Source: Pseudovibrio japonicus (GTDB taxonomy: Bacteria > Pseudomonadota > Alphaproteobacteria > Rhizobiales > Stappiaceae). From it: a stretch of 64,000 nucleotides of DNA. Positions 9,817 to 19,228 of the stretch are shown piece after piece (the first letter of the stretch is position 1; every line of letters begins with the position of its first letter). The stretch spans positions 186,001-250,000 of the forward strand of contig NZ_BMXE01000004.1 of NCBI RefSeq assembly GCF_014651595.1, in the 5' to 3' direction. The notes beneath the pieces were generated by a model. The model had not been told where the DNA came from. It saw nothing but the letters and a program-made list of their open reading frames with translations, and made no database searches. The position numbers and the translations under genes were made by a program.

Positions 9817-10146
9817 TTATTCGCCGTCCTTGACAGGTTCACCTTTGGAGCGAACCTCCTGGATCATGGCGCGAGCAATACGCACACGCGTACCTTCCGC
9901 AATGTCCACCTGCAGTTCAGCTTCATCAACAACCTTGGCAACTTTACCAATCAGGCCACCAGCGGTCACAACTGTATCGCCACGGCGCAGATTGTTCACC
10001 ATCTCCTGATGAGACTTCATCTTCTGACGCTGAGGCCGGATGATCAGGAACCACATAATCACAAAGATCAGAACGAATGGCACGATGGACATAAGAACGT
10101 CCGGTGCACCACCTGCGACCTGTGCGTAGGCAGGGGTAATAAGCAT
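9817..10146 (-). CDS. yajC: Preprotein translocase accessory subunit YajC
   Basis: Small single-span partner of SecDF. The 109-residue product has the membrane span VLMSIVPFVLIFVIMWFLII followed by the diagnostic RPQRQKMKSHQEM and the beta-rich domain LRRGDTVVTAGGLIGKV. It is first in the yajC–secD–secF operon. The promoter should lie in the gap before the divergent DUF815 ATPase gene. Confidence 0.96.
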   Translation of the reverse strand: MLITPAYAQVAGGAPDVLMSIVPFVLIFVIMWFLIIRPQRQKMKSHQEMVNNLRRGDTVVTAGGLIGKVAKVVDEAELQVDIAEGTRVRIARAMIQEVRSKGEPVKDGE

Positions 10147-10460
10147 TAGTTTCTCCTTACCACAGATTCCAAAAGAACCTGATGGCGTTCATTAAACAAT
10201 TGGCGAAGCAGCCCTCACCAAAAATGACCTTGGCCCGAAAGAACAAGGATTTTGCGCTGGACTATACAGTCCACTCCAGTGTTTTCAAGGCATTGACATG
10301 CTAACTGGGACTTTCCCCAAGAGTATTGGTCATGATACAGCTGTAGATAGGGATACTTGACCCCGGATCAAAGAGCTGAACCGCCCCCGAGACAATTTTT
10401 TGCCTCGTTTATTTGCGTATTACGCACGCCAGCGTACCTGAGTTAATCACGTGGATACAC
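10147..10460. promoter_or_regulatory. Divergent intergenic region yajC / DUF815 ATPase
   Basis: 314 bp without a gene between two divergent starts. The sec promoter (minus) and the DUF815 ATPase promoter (plus) should both be here, but I could not choose convincing -35/-10 elements by eye. Confidence 0.35.
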
Positions 10461-11354
10461 ATGACCACTAATGAAAACACTTCTGAAGTCGCCCTTCTTA
10501 CTTCCAAACTGGACGAAATTGTCGCCCTGCTGGCAAGCTCGATTCCAACACCTCCGGCGCCCGTCAATTTCGACGAAGCCGATGCGTTTGTATTTCACCC
10601 GTCCCCGTTTAAGCTCGCTCCCGTCCCCAAAGTCAACCGGGTTGATATTAGTCTGCTAAAGGGTGTCGATCACTCTAAGAAAATGTTGATGGACAACACT
10701 GTCAGGTTCGCCGAAGGCTTTCCCGCCAATAACGTGCTCCTGTGGGGTGCACGAGGCATGGGCAAGTCTTCATTAGTGAAATCCGCTCATGCAGCCATCA
10801 ACGCAACATACGCCCACTCAAAAACCTTCAGAAAGCTCATTCTTATCGAGATCCACCGCGAGGACATCGAAGCTCTCCCCGCACTCATGAACGAGCTACG
10901 CGGCCAGCCCTGCAACTTCATCATCTTCTGTGATGATCTGTCCTTCGACGGTGACGACACTAGCTATAAGAGCCTTAAAGCAGCACTCGATGGCGGAATT
11001 GAGGGCCGTCCGGAAAATGTTTTGTTTTATGCAACATCCAACCGCAGGCACCTGCTGCCGCGCGACATGATGGAGAACGAACGCTCCACGGCCATTCACG
11101 CCAGTGAAGCGGTTGAGGAGAAAGTCTCTCTGTCCGATCGCTTTGGCCTTTGGATCGGCTTCCACAAGTGTTCGCAAGACGAGTATCTGGATATGATCAA
11201 TGGATATACGGAGCACTTCGGCCTGAAGATAGAGCCGGACCTATTGCGCGCACAGGCTCTGGAATGGTCAACCACCCGTGGCGCCCGCTCTGGTCGTGTG
11301 GCATGGCAGTTCATTCAGGATCTTGCAGGCCGCCTCGGCCAGAAACTCTCGTAA
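10461..11354 (+). CDS. DUF815 family AAA-type ATP-binding protein
   Basis: A 297-residue P-loop ATPase from the ATG at 10461; the in-frame TTG at 10413 gives a longer but less likely product. An N-terminal helical region is followed by VLLWGARGMGKSS (Walker A), then LIEIHREDIEALPALM, FIIFCDDLSFD (Walker B), LFYATSNRRHLLPRDMM (sensor-like) and a late SDRFGLWIGFH block. These are hallmarks of DUF815, a conserved family without a settled function, often in this same position between yajC and the M23 lipoprotein in alphaproteobacteria. Confidence 0.88.
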   Translation: MTTNENTSEVALLTSKLDEIVALLASSIPTPPAPVNFDEADAFVFHPSPFKLAPVPKVNRVDISLLKGVDHSKKMLMDNTVRFAEGFPANNVLLWGARGMGKSSLVKSAHAAINATYAHSKTFRKLILIEIHREDIEALPALMNELRGQPCNFIIFCDDLSFDGDDTSYKSLKAALDGGIEGRPENVLFYATSNRRHLLPRDMMENERSTAIHASEAVEEKVSLSDRFGLWIGFHKCSQDEYLDMINGYTEHFGLKIEPDLLRAQALEWSTTRGARSGRVAWQFIQDLAGRLGQKLS

Positions 11355-11380
11355 GAGCTGAGATACTCCCACAAAAAGCA

Positions 11381-11419
11381 AGAGCACGCCGTGCCAGTGT
11401 CAACAACACGGCGTGCTCT
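11381..11419 (-). terminator. Terminator of the LytM lipoprotein gene
   Basis: Perfect 13-bp stem AGAGCACGCCGTG / CACGGCGTGCTCT. On the minus strand it is followed by TGCTTTTTGT, so it best serves the minus-strand gene. It may also help end the convergent ATPase transcript. Confidence 0.75.
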
Positions 11420-11501
11420 GGTACGAAGAGGCCTCCCAGCGCTTTTCCCCGAAAAGATCAGCAGTAAGGAATCCTCCCCCTTATTATTCTTCAAAATCCG
11501 G

Positions 11502-13250
11502 TTAGGACCGCGGCAAATGGTTCATCGGATCGACCGGCTTATTGTCCTTACGAAGCTCAAAGTGCAGCTGAGGCTGTGTTACTGAGCCGGTTGCACCGGC
11601 CATGGCAATGGTCTGTCCACGGCGTACAACATCCCCACGGCGCACCTTTAGCTCCTTGTTGTGGGCATAAGCTGAGACCCAGCCATTATCATGGCGGATC
11701 AAAACCAGATTTCCAAAGCCCTTCAACTCGTTACCAGCGTAAACAATGGTCCCGTCTTCAGCAGCCTTAATGTCTGTGCCCGACGGAACGGCCAGATTGA
11801 TGCCATCATTTTTGGACCCACCCGGTTTTACGCCAAAGTCTGAGATAATCCGCCCACGCACCGGCCAACGGAAGGTTGCCTCTTCAGCAGGTGCCGCGGC
11901 TGGAGCCTTGGCAGATTGAACCGGCTGCACGGGCGCTGGCTCCAGACGAACCATGTCCGATTCCTCCTTGCGCCCTACAGGCAACATCGGAGTCTCAGCC
12001 TTCTGAACGCTGGCCGTATGAACAGGCGCAGGCGCAAGAGAGTTGGCAAGCGTACGTTGGGTAGCCACCGGAGGCACAGCAGGCTGCGGCCTCGCGCTCG
12101 CTACAGAAACCCGCTTAGGCTTCGGTACAACATTTGCGGAAGTGATATTGGTAACCGCCACCGGACGCTGTGCTGCATAAACCTGCGGCTTGCTCTTTGG
12201 TGTGACCGAAACACGCATTGGAACTGGGCTGTTCGCAGGCTGACCTACAACAGGAGCCCCATAAGCAGCTTGCGGAGCAGCTGGTTGCGGGGCGACAATC
12301 GGCGCCAAAGACTGGCTGCGATAAGTCGTCGGCTGTTGCTGCTCACGGTACACCTGAGGAGCAACAGGCTGGCGAATAGGCTCCAGCGACGATCCCGGCA
12401 CAACCGCTGCTGGCGCGCCCTGCTGAATCGGATAGGCAGGCGGTGGAGCATCGCTATAGTACGGCCGTGATCGCTCACCCACGTTACCCGGTGGAATCAA
12501 CGCCGATGCAATTTGGGTGGTAAAGGCATCACGTGACTGTCTGGAAGCGCTGCTTTGCCCGTTCGCATTCAGCGGTGCAACATAGCGGCCCGGAATGGAA
12601 GCGGTGGTCAGATCCTGATCACTACCAGAGGGCAACTGATGCGGCATAACCCGGTCACCGGCTTTCGGAGACCAGTTTGCCTCGCGAACCACCTTCACTG
12701 GGATCACAAGGGAGTCACCCGGCTTAAACGCCGAGCTGGCAGTCACCCGGTTGGCACGAAGAAGTTCATTCTTCGGCACACGGTGCCGCCAGGCAAGGCT
12801 TTCAACGCTTTCGTTGGGCTGTAGCGTAACAACTTGCCCGCCAACGGGCGTCCACCCGAAATGACCTTCATTAGGTGCTTTGGCAAGAGAAGCTGGAACC
12901 CGGGCCCCGGGGCGCTCATCCGCGCTGTCCGAAACACCCTTGTTTGAAAATGTCGGCTGCCAAGTCTGCGACGGATATCCTCCAGATTGCGCCGATCCAG
13001 TTGCAACCGGAGCAAGACTCGAGACTGACGCAGGCAACGCACCACTGCGGCTAATATCAGGTCTCAAGCTGTTGGATTGAAGTCCAGGCGTCACAACAAC
13101 GGCAGTTTGCGCCGGAAATGTCGGGCTATCGACATAATCTGAATACCCAAACCGCTCTATATTACTGTTGCAGCCAGCAAGGCCTGCTGATAGCAAAAAC
13201 AACGCAACACCGCGCCGCAACCTGGCTTTCTCACGGGAATGAAACTGCAT
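11502..13250 (-). CDS. LysM/degenerate M23 (LytM) lipoprotein, NlpD-type amidase activator
   Basis: A 582-residue lipoprotein from the ATG at 13250. The lipobox is LAGC (Cys27), a LysM domain follows at about residues 135–185, then a long Pro/Ala/Gln-rich linker and a C-terminal LytM domain from about 465. Metal-ligand positions of active M23 enzymes are altered: the HxGxD segment reads NDGIN and the HLH segment reads QLHFE. The domain should therefore not hydrolyse peptidoglycan, as in NlpD and EnvC, which activate amidases. The neighbours pcm and surE reproduce the surE–pcm–nlpD order of gammaproteobacteria, without rpoS. Activator function is inference. Confidence 0.87.
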   Translation of the reverse strand: MQFHSREKARLRRGVALFLLSAGLAGCNSNIERFGYSDYVDSPTFPAQTAVVVTPGLQSNSLRPDISRSGALPASVSSLAPVATGSAQSGGYPSQTWQPTFSNKGVSDSADERPGARVPASLAKAPNEGHFGWTPVGGQVVTLQPNESVESLAWRHRVPKNELLRANRVTASSAFKPGDSLVIPVKVVREANWSPKAGDRVMPHQLPSGSDQDLTTASIPGRYVAPLNANGQSSASRQSRDAFTTQIASALIPPGNVGERSRPYYSDAPPPAYPIQQGAPAAVVPGSSLEPIRQPVAPQVYREQQQPTTYRSQSLAPIVAPQPAAPQAAYGAPVVGQPANSPVPMRVSVTPKSKPQVYAAQRPVAVTNITSANVVPKPKRVSVASARPQPAVPPVATQRTLANSLAPAPVHTASVQKAETPMLPVGRKEESDMVRLEPAPVQPVQSAKAPAAAPAEEATFRWPVRGRIISDFGVKPGGSKNDGINLAVPSGTDIKAAEDGTIVYAGNELKGFGNLVLIRHDNGWVSAYAHNKELKVRRGDVVRRGQTIAMAGATGSVTQPQLHFELRKDNKPVDPMNHLPRS

Positions 13251-13339
13251 ATCCGCCCTACCCAATACAAATAAAAGGCTAATCAGCGTAAGCTTACTGA
13301 CAACAGAGTTGATAAATACTTAACTAAAGTCTCAATCCC

Positions 13340-14032
13340 CTACAATTTCGCAGCAATCCCCGGCGTCAATGACAGGTAGCGGAACCTGCCAAGCTCCGTT
13401 TCGTCAAGACCGCGCCCACCTTTGTCGTACTGCATCAATTGGCAAAGCCCGCTTTCATGCTTGATCGGCGCCAAAAGACGACCACCTGGCGCTAGCCGGT
13501 CAAACAGGAAACCGGGCACGCGATCCAGCGCACCATTCAGGAGAATGCGATCAAACGGTCCACCCTCTTCCTCTTCACTTACAGGTGCAACAAGGCCATC
13601 TGCGTGTATCACATCCACATTCGTGATTTTGCAGGACCGCAAACGGTCCCGTGCCAGATCAGCCAGCGTGCGGTATCGCTCCAGCGACACAATGCGATCG
13701 CAGATCTTGGAAAGTACGGCGCACTGGTACCCCGACCCGCTGCCAATTTCCAAAAGCGAATGGTCAGGTTTCATTTGCAGAAAGTCCGCCACCTTCCCGA
13801 TCAGGGAGGGCTGCGTGCTCATCTGCCCGCAATCAATGGGAAACGCACGGTCTTCATAGGCCAGAAATTGTTGGCTCGCTGACAAGAAGATCTTCCGGGG
13901 AATAGCTTCCAGCGCGCCCAAAACCACCTGATTCCGCACGCCCTCGGACCGCAACTTCATCACCCACGCCGCTTGTCTGGCAAGGCTCTCGTCAGCGCGG
14001 CCCGCTTCATCGGCAAATAGACTGTCATCCAT
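13340..14032 (-). CDS. pcm: Protein-L-isoaspartate O-methyltransferase
   Basis: Repairs isoaspartyl damage in proteins using S-adenosylmethionine. The 230-residue product has the PCMT block PIDCGQMSTQPSLI and the SAM-binding loop LLEIGSGSGYQCAVL. The start at the ATG at 14032 has a GGAG 8 bases upstream; an in-frame GTG at 14041 is also possible. The order surE–pcm–LytM lipoprotein on one strand suggests a single unit for envelope and protein maintenance. Confidence 0.93.
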   Translation of the reverse strand: MDDSLFADEAGRADESLARQAAWVMKLRSEGVRNQVVLGALEAIPRKIFLSASQQFLAYEDRAFPIDCGQMSTQPSLIGKVADFLQMKPDHSLLEIGSGSGYQCAVLSKICDRIVSLERYRTLADLARDRLRSCKITNVDVIHADGLVAPVSEEEEGGPFDRILLNGALDRVPGFLFDRLAPGGRLLAPIKHESGLCQLMQYDKGGRGLDETELGRFRYLSLTPGIAAKL

Positions 14033-14098
14033 TTTCAACACTCCGTCTATCTGCAGTATGGTGCCTGCTGGCGCTCCAGCAAGCTCCGCTTAATCCGG

Positions 14099-14863
14099 TC
14101 AGGATTTCTCGATAACTTTTTCCAACTTCCCCATCAGCTCATTGGCTGTCAGGTTCAGATGCAATGGCGTAACCGAGATATAGCCTTCTTTCAAAGCCCC
14201 AATATCCGTACCCTCACGCGCACTTGGTGCCCGATTATTAAAGGCCAGCCAGTGGTAGGGATTTCCGCGACCATCCCGGCGGCTTTCAATGTAAAGCGAG
14301 CCCGCATCGCGTTTGCCCTGACGCACAATCTTAATGCCCTTGACCATGTCAGGCGCATCTTTCGGGAAGTTCACGTTCAGGAGCGTATCAGCGGGCAGCT
14401 CAAACTCCAGCAAGTTGCGGATCACACCAACAGCATGCGCCTCTGCCGTGTCATAGCTCGGGCCAAACTCGGAGCCAAACGCATAGGCCTGCGACAGCGC
14501 GATGGAGCGAACGCCAAGCAGCGCGCCTTCCATAGCCGCAGCAACTGTGCCCGAATACGTCACATCATCTGCAATATTTGCACCACGGTTGATACCAGAC
14601 AGAACCAGATCCGGCGGCGTATCCATAATGGAGCGCAGCGCCATAATCACACAGTCCGTTGGTGTCCCACGCACAGCAAAGCGACGGTCATCGATTTTGC
14701 GAACGCGCAAAGGATCATTCAAAGATAAAGAATGCGCCACACCGCTCTGGTCTGTTTCCGGCGCTACAATCCAAACATCATCTGAAATTTGCCGCGCAAT
14801 GCGCTCCAGAACCTCAAGCCCCTCAGCGTGGATTCCATCATCGTTGGTCAGTAAGATACGCAT
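14099..14863 (-). CDS. surE: 5'/3'-nucleotidase SurE
   Basis: Metal-dependent nucleoside monophosphatase of the survival protein family. From the ATG at 14863 the product has 254 residues and begins [15 protein letters not shown], where the Asp8–Asp9 pair binds metal. The later [11 protein letters not shown] and [14 protein letters not shown] blocks complete the active site. The frame extends upstream to 14881, but that start would precede the conserved first strand. It is upstream of pcm on the same strand. Confidence 0.96.
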   Translation of the reverse strand: MRILLTNDDGIHAEGLEVLERIARQISDDVWIVAPETDQSGVAHSLSLNDPLRVRKIDDRRFAVRGTPTDCVIMALRSIMDTPPDLVLSGINRGANIADDVTYSGTVAAAMEGALLGVRSIALSQAYAFGSEFGPSYDTAEAHAVGVIRNLLEFELPADTLLNVNFPKDAPDMVKGIKIVRQGKRDAGSLYIESRRDGRGNPYHWLAFNNRAPSAREGTDIGALKEGYISVTPLHLNLTANELMGKLEKVIEKS

Positions 14864-14949
14864 CTTGCAGCAGTTCCTCATGTAATTCGAACTGATCCGA
14901 CGGAAAGACTACCCCGTCCTCCCGTCAGATAATCGGTTATCCCGAGTGT

Positions 14950-16230
14950 TTAGGCACCAATGACGTCTACGCCATTCATATAAGGGCGCAGCACCTCAGG
15001 AACAGTGATGGTGCCATCAGCGTTCTGATAGTTTTCCATCACCGCAATCAGGCAGCGCCCGACCGCAAGGCCGGAGCCGTTCAGTGTATGAACAAACTTC
15101 AGAGCCTTCTCACCTTCCACACGGTAACGCGTGTTCATGCGGCGACCCTGGAAGTCTCCGCAAACAGAACAGGAAGAGATCTCACGGTAAGCATCCTGAC
15201 CTGGCAGCCACACCTCGATATCGTAGGTTTTACGAGCGCCAAAGCCCATATCACCACCACACAAGGTCACCACACGGTAATGCAGACCCAGCAGCTTCAG
15301 AACCTTCTCAGCAGACTCGCGCATGCGCTCCAGCTCATCAAGAGAGCTGTTCTCATCCGTAATAGACACAAGCTCACACTTCTGGAACTGGTGCTGACGC
15401 AGCATACCAGCCGTATCACGGCCAGCAGAACCAGCTTCAGAACGGAAGCAGTAAGTCAGCGCGGTCACGCGGATCGGCAAATCAGCTTCAGCAAGCGTTT
15501 CACCGGAAACCATGTTGGTCAGCGGAACTTCCGCAGTCGGGATCATCCAGTGACCGGTCGCCTGATCACGGAACTGATCCTCGGCAAACTTTGGCAACTG
15601 GCCAGTGCCATAAAGCGCATTGTCACGCACCAGCAGCGGAGGAGAGACTTCCGTATAGCCATGCTCGCGGGTGTGCAGATCAATCATGAACTGACCCAAA
15701 GCACGCTCCAGGCGCGCAATCTGGCTCTTCAGAATGACAAAGCGGGACCCGGACATCTTGGCAGCGGCAGCAAAGTCCATACCGCCCAGTCTTTCGCCCA
15801 GCTCGTAGTGCTCTTTCGGCTCAAAATCCAGCTCTGGCTTCTCGCCGTGGACGTGAAGCAGAACGTTGTCATCCTCGCTCTCACCCTCTGGCACTTCCTC
15901 CAGCGGAATGTTGGGGATAACAGCCAGAGCATCCTCAAGAGCAGCGTTCAACTTGCGCTGTTCTTCTTCGCCGTTCTGAATAAAGCTTTTAATTTCGGCA
16001 ACTTCAGCCTTCAGGGCCTCGGCTTTTTCCGTATCGCCCTGGCCCATGGCCATACCGATTTCTTTGGATGCGGAGTTACGGCGCTGCTGCGCCTCCTGAA
16101 GCTTGGTGGTGTGGGAACGGCGCGCATCGTCCAGTTCAACGAGCAGCAAAGCGCGTGGCTCTTGGCCGCGTTTAGCGAGAGCCGCATCAAGGCTCTCCTG
16201 ATTTTCACGAATCCACTTGATATCAAGCAT
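14950..16230 (-). CDS. serS: Serine--tRNA ligase
   Basis: Charges tRNA-Ser. The 426-residue class II synthetase starts [20 protein letters not shown], with an N-terminal coiled-coil arm at about residues 30–110. The catalytic core shows motif 2 ([19 protein letters not shown]) and motif 3 ([19 protein letters not shown]). It is located between tatC and surE on the same strand. Confidence 0.98.
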   Translation of the reverse strand: MLDIKWIRENQESLDAALAKRGQEPRALLLVELDDARRSHTTKLQEAQQRRNSASKEIGMAMGQGDTEKAEALKAEVAEIKSFIQNGEEEQRKLNAALEDALAVIPNIPLEEVPEGESEDDNVLLHVHGEKPELDFEPKEHYELGERLGGMDFAAAAKMSGSRFVILKSQIARLERALGQFMIDLHTREHGYTEVSPPLLVRDNALYGTGQLPKFAEDQFRDQATGHWMIPTAEVPLTNMVSGETLAEADLPIRVTALTYCFRSEAGSAGRDTAGMLRQHQFQKCELVSITDENSSLDELERMRESAEKVLKLLGLHYRVVTLCGGDMGFGARKTYDIEVWLPGQDAYREISSCSVCGDFQGRRMNTRYRVEGEKALKFVHTLNGSGLAVGRCLIAVMENYQNADGTITVPEVLRPYMNGVDVIGA

Positions 16231-16241
16231 AACTTAGTAAC

Positions 16242-16275
16242 CCCGGCAGGTTTGCCTTCTAAACAACCCGCCGGG
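16242..16275 (-). repeat. Hairpin in the tatC–serS gap
   Basis: CCCGGC-A-GGTT pairs with AACC-C-GCCGGG, one mismatch in 11. It sits 11 bp before the serS start. There is no U run after it on the minus strand, so it may be a weak terminator for tatC or a leader structure of serS. Confidence 0.5.
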
Positions 16276-16301
16276 AATAAGCGATAGAGCAGGAAGAGAG
16301 T

Positions 16302-17090
16302 TTATTCCTCTTCTTCCTTTTCTTTCTCTTCGCGTTTCTTCTCGACGAGCCTTACACAATAGATGGAGACTTCGTAGAGAAGCAGAGTAGGAAGTGCAAG
16401 GCCGATCTGTGAAATCGGATCCGGAGGTGTTAAAATTGCCGCAGCAGCAAACGCCCCAACAACTGCGTATTTGCGTTTCCCCTTAAGGGACTCAGAAGTC
16501 ACAAGACCTGCACGCCCCATAAGCGTCAAAACAACCGGAAGCTGAAAAACCAGACCGAACGCAAAGATAAGAACCATTACAAAGCTCAGGTACTCACTTA
16601 CGCGTGGCAACATCTCGATAGAGGCTTGCTCGTCAATCCCCATCTGCTGCATGGCAAGGAAGAAGCTCATGGCCATCGGCATAACCAGGAAGAACACCAG
16701 AGCTGCACCAATGACGAACAGGATCGGAGTTGCAACCAGATAAGGAATAAACGCGCTGCGCTCATGTTTATAAAGGCCCGGTGCCATAAACATGTAGATC
16801 TGGCTGGCAAGCACAGGAAACGCGATAAACAGTGCACCGAACAAGGCGAGCTTCATCTGCGTGAAGAACCATTCCTGCGGCGCTGTATAGATCAACTTCA
16901 CTTCCATGCTTTCGCCGGCAGCCTCAGAATAAGGCCGGATCAGGAAGTTGAAGATGTCGTTGGAGAAGTAAAAGCAAACCACAAAGGCAATAGCGATCGC
17001 GATCACTGACTTCAGGAGGCGTGAGCGCAACTCAATCAGGTGCTCAATCAGCGGCGCACGTGAATCCTCAATCTCGTTATCACTACTCAT
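16302..17090 (-). CDS. tatC: Twin-arginine translocase subunit TatC
   Basis: Signal-peptide receptor of the Tat export machine. The 262-residue product begins with a cytoplasmic segment, then APLIEHLIELRSRLLKS, the conserved N-terminal TatC block, and six membrane spans including the FGLVFQLPVVLTLMGRAGLV region. The C-terminus is a highly charged Lys/Glu tail. The start overlaps closely with tatB (3-bp gap). Confidence 0.97.
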   Translation of the reverse strand: MSSDNEIEDSRAPLIEHLIELRSRLLKSVIAIAIAFVVCFYFSNDIFNFLIRPYSEAAGESMEVKLIYTAPQEWFFTQMKLALFGALFIAFPVLASQIYMFMAPGLYKHERSAFIPYLVATPILFVIGAALVFFLVMPMAMSFFLAMQQMGIDEQASIEMLPRVSEYLSFVMVLIFAFGLVFQLPVVLTLMGRAGLVTSESLKGKRKYAVVGAFAAAAILTPPDPISQIGLALPTLLLYEVSIYCVRLVEKKREEKEKEEEE

Positions 17091-17093
17091 AAA

Positions 17094-17591
17094 TTAGCTG
17101 CCCCGGCTTTCGTCTTTGCTGGAAGGAGTGCTTACCGCATCTTCTTTTGCTTTTTTATTGGAAGCCAGCTCAGCTGAAGAAACCACTTTCTGTTCAGGCA
17201 TTTCTGCTTTCACAGGTGCAGCTTCCGGTTCACTTTCAGGCTTTTTCTCAGGAGTTTTCTCTCCCTTAAGCGAGCTTTTCACGTCGCTTTCCGCCTGTGT
17301 CATGCTGTCCTGAAGCTTCTTCTTTTCGTCCTCAAGGCTCTTTTTCAAGTCGCCAAGTGGATTGAAGTTTTGCGCTGCATCAGCCTGCTTACGCATCTCA
17401 TCAATGCCAGCCTGCTTCTCCGCTTCTTTCACAGCGTCATTCAAAGTGGACTGAAACTCGCCCGCCATCCGCCGCACGCTGCCAATTGTGCGCCCGATTG
17501 TGCGCAACATGCCTGGCAGTTCTTTTGGGCCAACCACTAAAATGGCGACCACAGCGACAAGCAGCAGCTCTGTCCATGCGATATCGAACAT
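17094..17591 (-). CDS. tatB: Twin-arginine translocase subunit TatB
   Basis: A 165-residue product with the TatB-specific N-terminus MFDIAWTELLLVAVVAILVVGPKELP, split by the Glu of the short span, then an amphipathic helix (GMLRTIGRTIGSVRRMAGEF). A long charged, Lys/Glu/Pro-rich tail likely lies in the cytoplasm. It is followed by tatC and preceded by tatA after a 169-bp gap holding a small GTGCCG/CGGCAC hairpin at 17655–17670. Confidence 0.94.
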   Translation of the reverse strand: MFDIAWTELLLVAVVAILVVGPKELPGMLRTIGRTIGSVRRMAGEFQSTLNDAVKEAEKQAGIDEMRKQADAAQNFNPLGDLKKSLEDEKKKLQDSMTQAESDVKSSLKGEKTPEKKPESEPEAAPVKAEMPEQKVVSSAELASNKKAKEDAVSTPSSKDESRGS

Positions 17592-17760
17592 AAAGAAGCC
17601 GTTTCGTTATTGTCACAATGGCGACCCGTTTCCAGGCCTCATCGATGACGTGTCGTGCCGCTAACGGCACATCCACCAGGGAAAGGAGTGGATCACAAAC
17701 CATAAGTCAGAATACACCGACTTTCCCTAAACAATTTGCATAGACTACCCTAAAGAACGC

Positions 17761-18009
17761 TTAGTCCTTTTTTGCGGTGTCTTCAGCTTTTTCCTTGGCG
17801 TTTACGGTTTCGCCTGGCGCATGATCGATTACTTTCGGATCTTCCGCCTTTTCCTTAGCGTCCGCATCTTCCTCATTCAGCCCCTTCTTGAAGCTGTTGA
17901 TGCCCTTTGCAACATCGCCCATCAGCTCGGAAATCTTTCCACGTCCAAACAGTAGAACTACGACAACCGCGATGATGACGATCTGCCAAATACCAATTGA
18001 GCCCATCAA
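17761..18009 (-). CDS. tatA: Twin-arginine translocase subunit TatA
   Basis: An 82-residue pore-forming Tat subunit: [25 protein letters not shown], then the FGRGK hinge and an amphipathic helix. The tail carries a short direct repeat, AKEKAED twice (about residues 52–58 and 71–77), probably a local duplication in an unconstrained tail. The RBS AAGGAG is clear. The order tatA–tatB–tatC is the normal one. Confidence 0.95.
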   Translation of the reverse strand: MMGSIGIWQIVIIAVVVVLLFGRGKISELMGDVAKGINSFKKGLNEEDADAKEKAEDPKVIDHAPGETVNAKEKAEDTAKKD

Positions 18010-18058
18010 ACAAACTCCTTAAGAACTCTAAACTGTGTTGTGAGAGACACTACATCCC

Positions 18059-18083
18059 CTAGATACTAATAGGTAGTATCTAG
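18059..18083. repeat. Perfect 10-bp inverted repeat between the ABC ATPase gene and tatA
   Basis: CTAGATACTA (18059–18068), a 5-base spacer, TAGTATCTAG (18074–18083). It lies 5 bp after the ABC gene stop and about 50 bp before the tatA start. It lacks a U run, so it may be a weak terminator or an operator for tatABC. Confidence 0.55.
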
Positions 18084-18088
18084 AGAAA

Positions 18089-19171
18089 TTACCCACTGTG
18101 ATTTACTGAGGCCTCTCGCTCAAAAACCAAAACGTTCTCTGCGTTTATACACAAGTCTATCACATCATCTGGGTAAAATTGTAAGACATCCCTCGTACGA
18201 ATACGTAGTGGATGGACTATTCCTTCAACTTTTACGTCCAGAAGGTCTGCTTCACCTGCCATTGCGCGAGAAAGTACTCTGCCCTTGAGATGGCCGCCAC
18301 CATGACATACCTTTAGGTGATGCGGTCTTATACATATGGTCGCACCTGAGCCTTCTCCAAGACCATTGGCCGGAAAATTGCCGATTGGTGTAACCACACG
18401 GTCGCCAACAACTTTTCCGGAAATCTCGTTCAGGTCAGAAAAGAACTTGGCGGCAAACAAACTGTTCGGACGGAAGTAGATATCTTCCGGCGTCGCCAGC
18501 TGAACCACTTCCCCGTTGCGCATCAGCGCAATACGGTCACCCACCCGCAAGGCTTCTTCAGGATCGTGCGTCACCACCACCGCTGTGGCACCCTGCATCT
18601 TGATCATCTCCAGCGTCTGCGCGCGCACATCATCGCGCAAACGGCTGTCTAAGCCTGAAAACGGCTCATCCATCAGCAAAGTATGAGGCCGCGGAGCCAA
18701 GGCCCGCGCCAGCGCCGCGCGCTGCTGCTCACCACCTGACAGGCCGTGCGGGTAGTCATGCACAAACTGCCCAAGACCAACCATCTCCAGCGCCTCACGC
18801 GCCCGGCGCTCGGCAACATCAGCAGCAAGGTCAGACAGACCAAACTTCACATTGTCTAGAATCGTCAAATGCGGAAACAGCGCATAATCCTGGAACATCA
18901 GTCCCACACCGCGCTTTTCCGGCGGCAGAAAGTGGTGTTCATCGGCAACCACAGAACCATTAATCCGCACACTACCCCGTTGCTGACGCACAACCCCTGC
19001 AGCAATGCGCAGCAATGTCGTCTTTCCGCAACCAGAATGCCCCAGCAAACACAGCACTTCTCCGCTTTGTAACGAAATTGAAATACCGCGAACCGCAGGT
19101 AACTCCCCATAATGATGGTAGATATTGTCAAACACCAGACGCTCTGATGTTGCGACCTTCTCTGGTCCCAT
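18089..19171 (-). CDS. ABC transporter ATP-binding protein, FbpC/PotA-like
   Basis: A 360-residue importer-type ATPase with Walker A GHSGCGKTTLL, Q-loop MFQDYALFPHLTI, signature LSGGEQQRAALARAL, Walker B TLLMDEPFSGLD and the switch His in VVTHDPEEAL. A C-terminal TOBE region follows from about residue 285. The pattern (LPPEKRGVGLMFQDYALFPH) is that of ferric-iron or sulfate/polyamine-type ATPases. No permease or binding protein is adjacent, so the substrate is unknown. It sits inside an otherwise conserved tat–scp block, with a GAGGG RBS at its own start. Confidence 0.9.
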   Translation of the reverse strand: MGPEKVATSERLVFDNIYHHYGELPAVRGISISLQSGEVLCLLGHSGCGKTTLLRIAAGVVRQQRGSVRINGSVVADEHHFLPPEKRGVGLMFQDYALFPHLTILDNVKFGLSDLAADVAERRAREALEMVGLGQFVHDYPHGLSGGEQQRAALARALAPRPHTLLMDEPFSGLDSRLRDDVRAQTLEMIKMQGATAVVVTHDPEEALRVGDRIALMRNGEVVQLATPEDIYFRPNSLFAAKFFSDLNEISGKVVGDRVVTPIGNFPANGLGEGSGATICIRPHHLKVCHGGGHLKGRVLSRAMAGEADLLDVKVEGIVHPLRIRTRDVLQFYPDDVIDLCINAENVLVFEREASVNHSG

Positions 19172-19228
19172 TAGTCCCTCATAAAACTCGCAGATGGCCG
19201 CACAAGATTCCCGGCCGCTCTGGATGGT

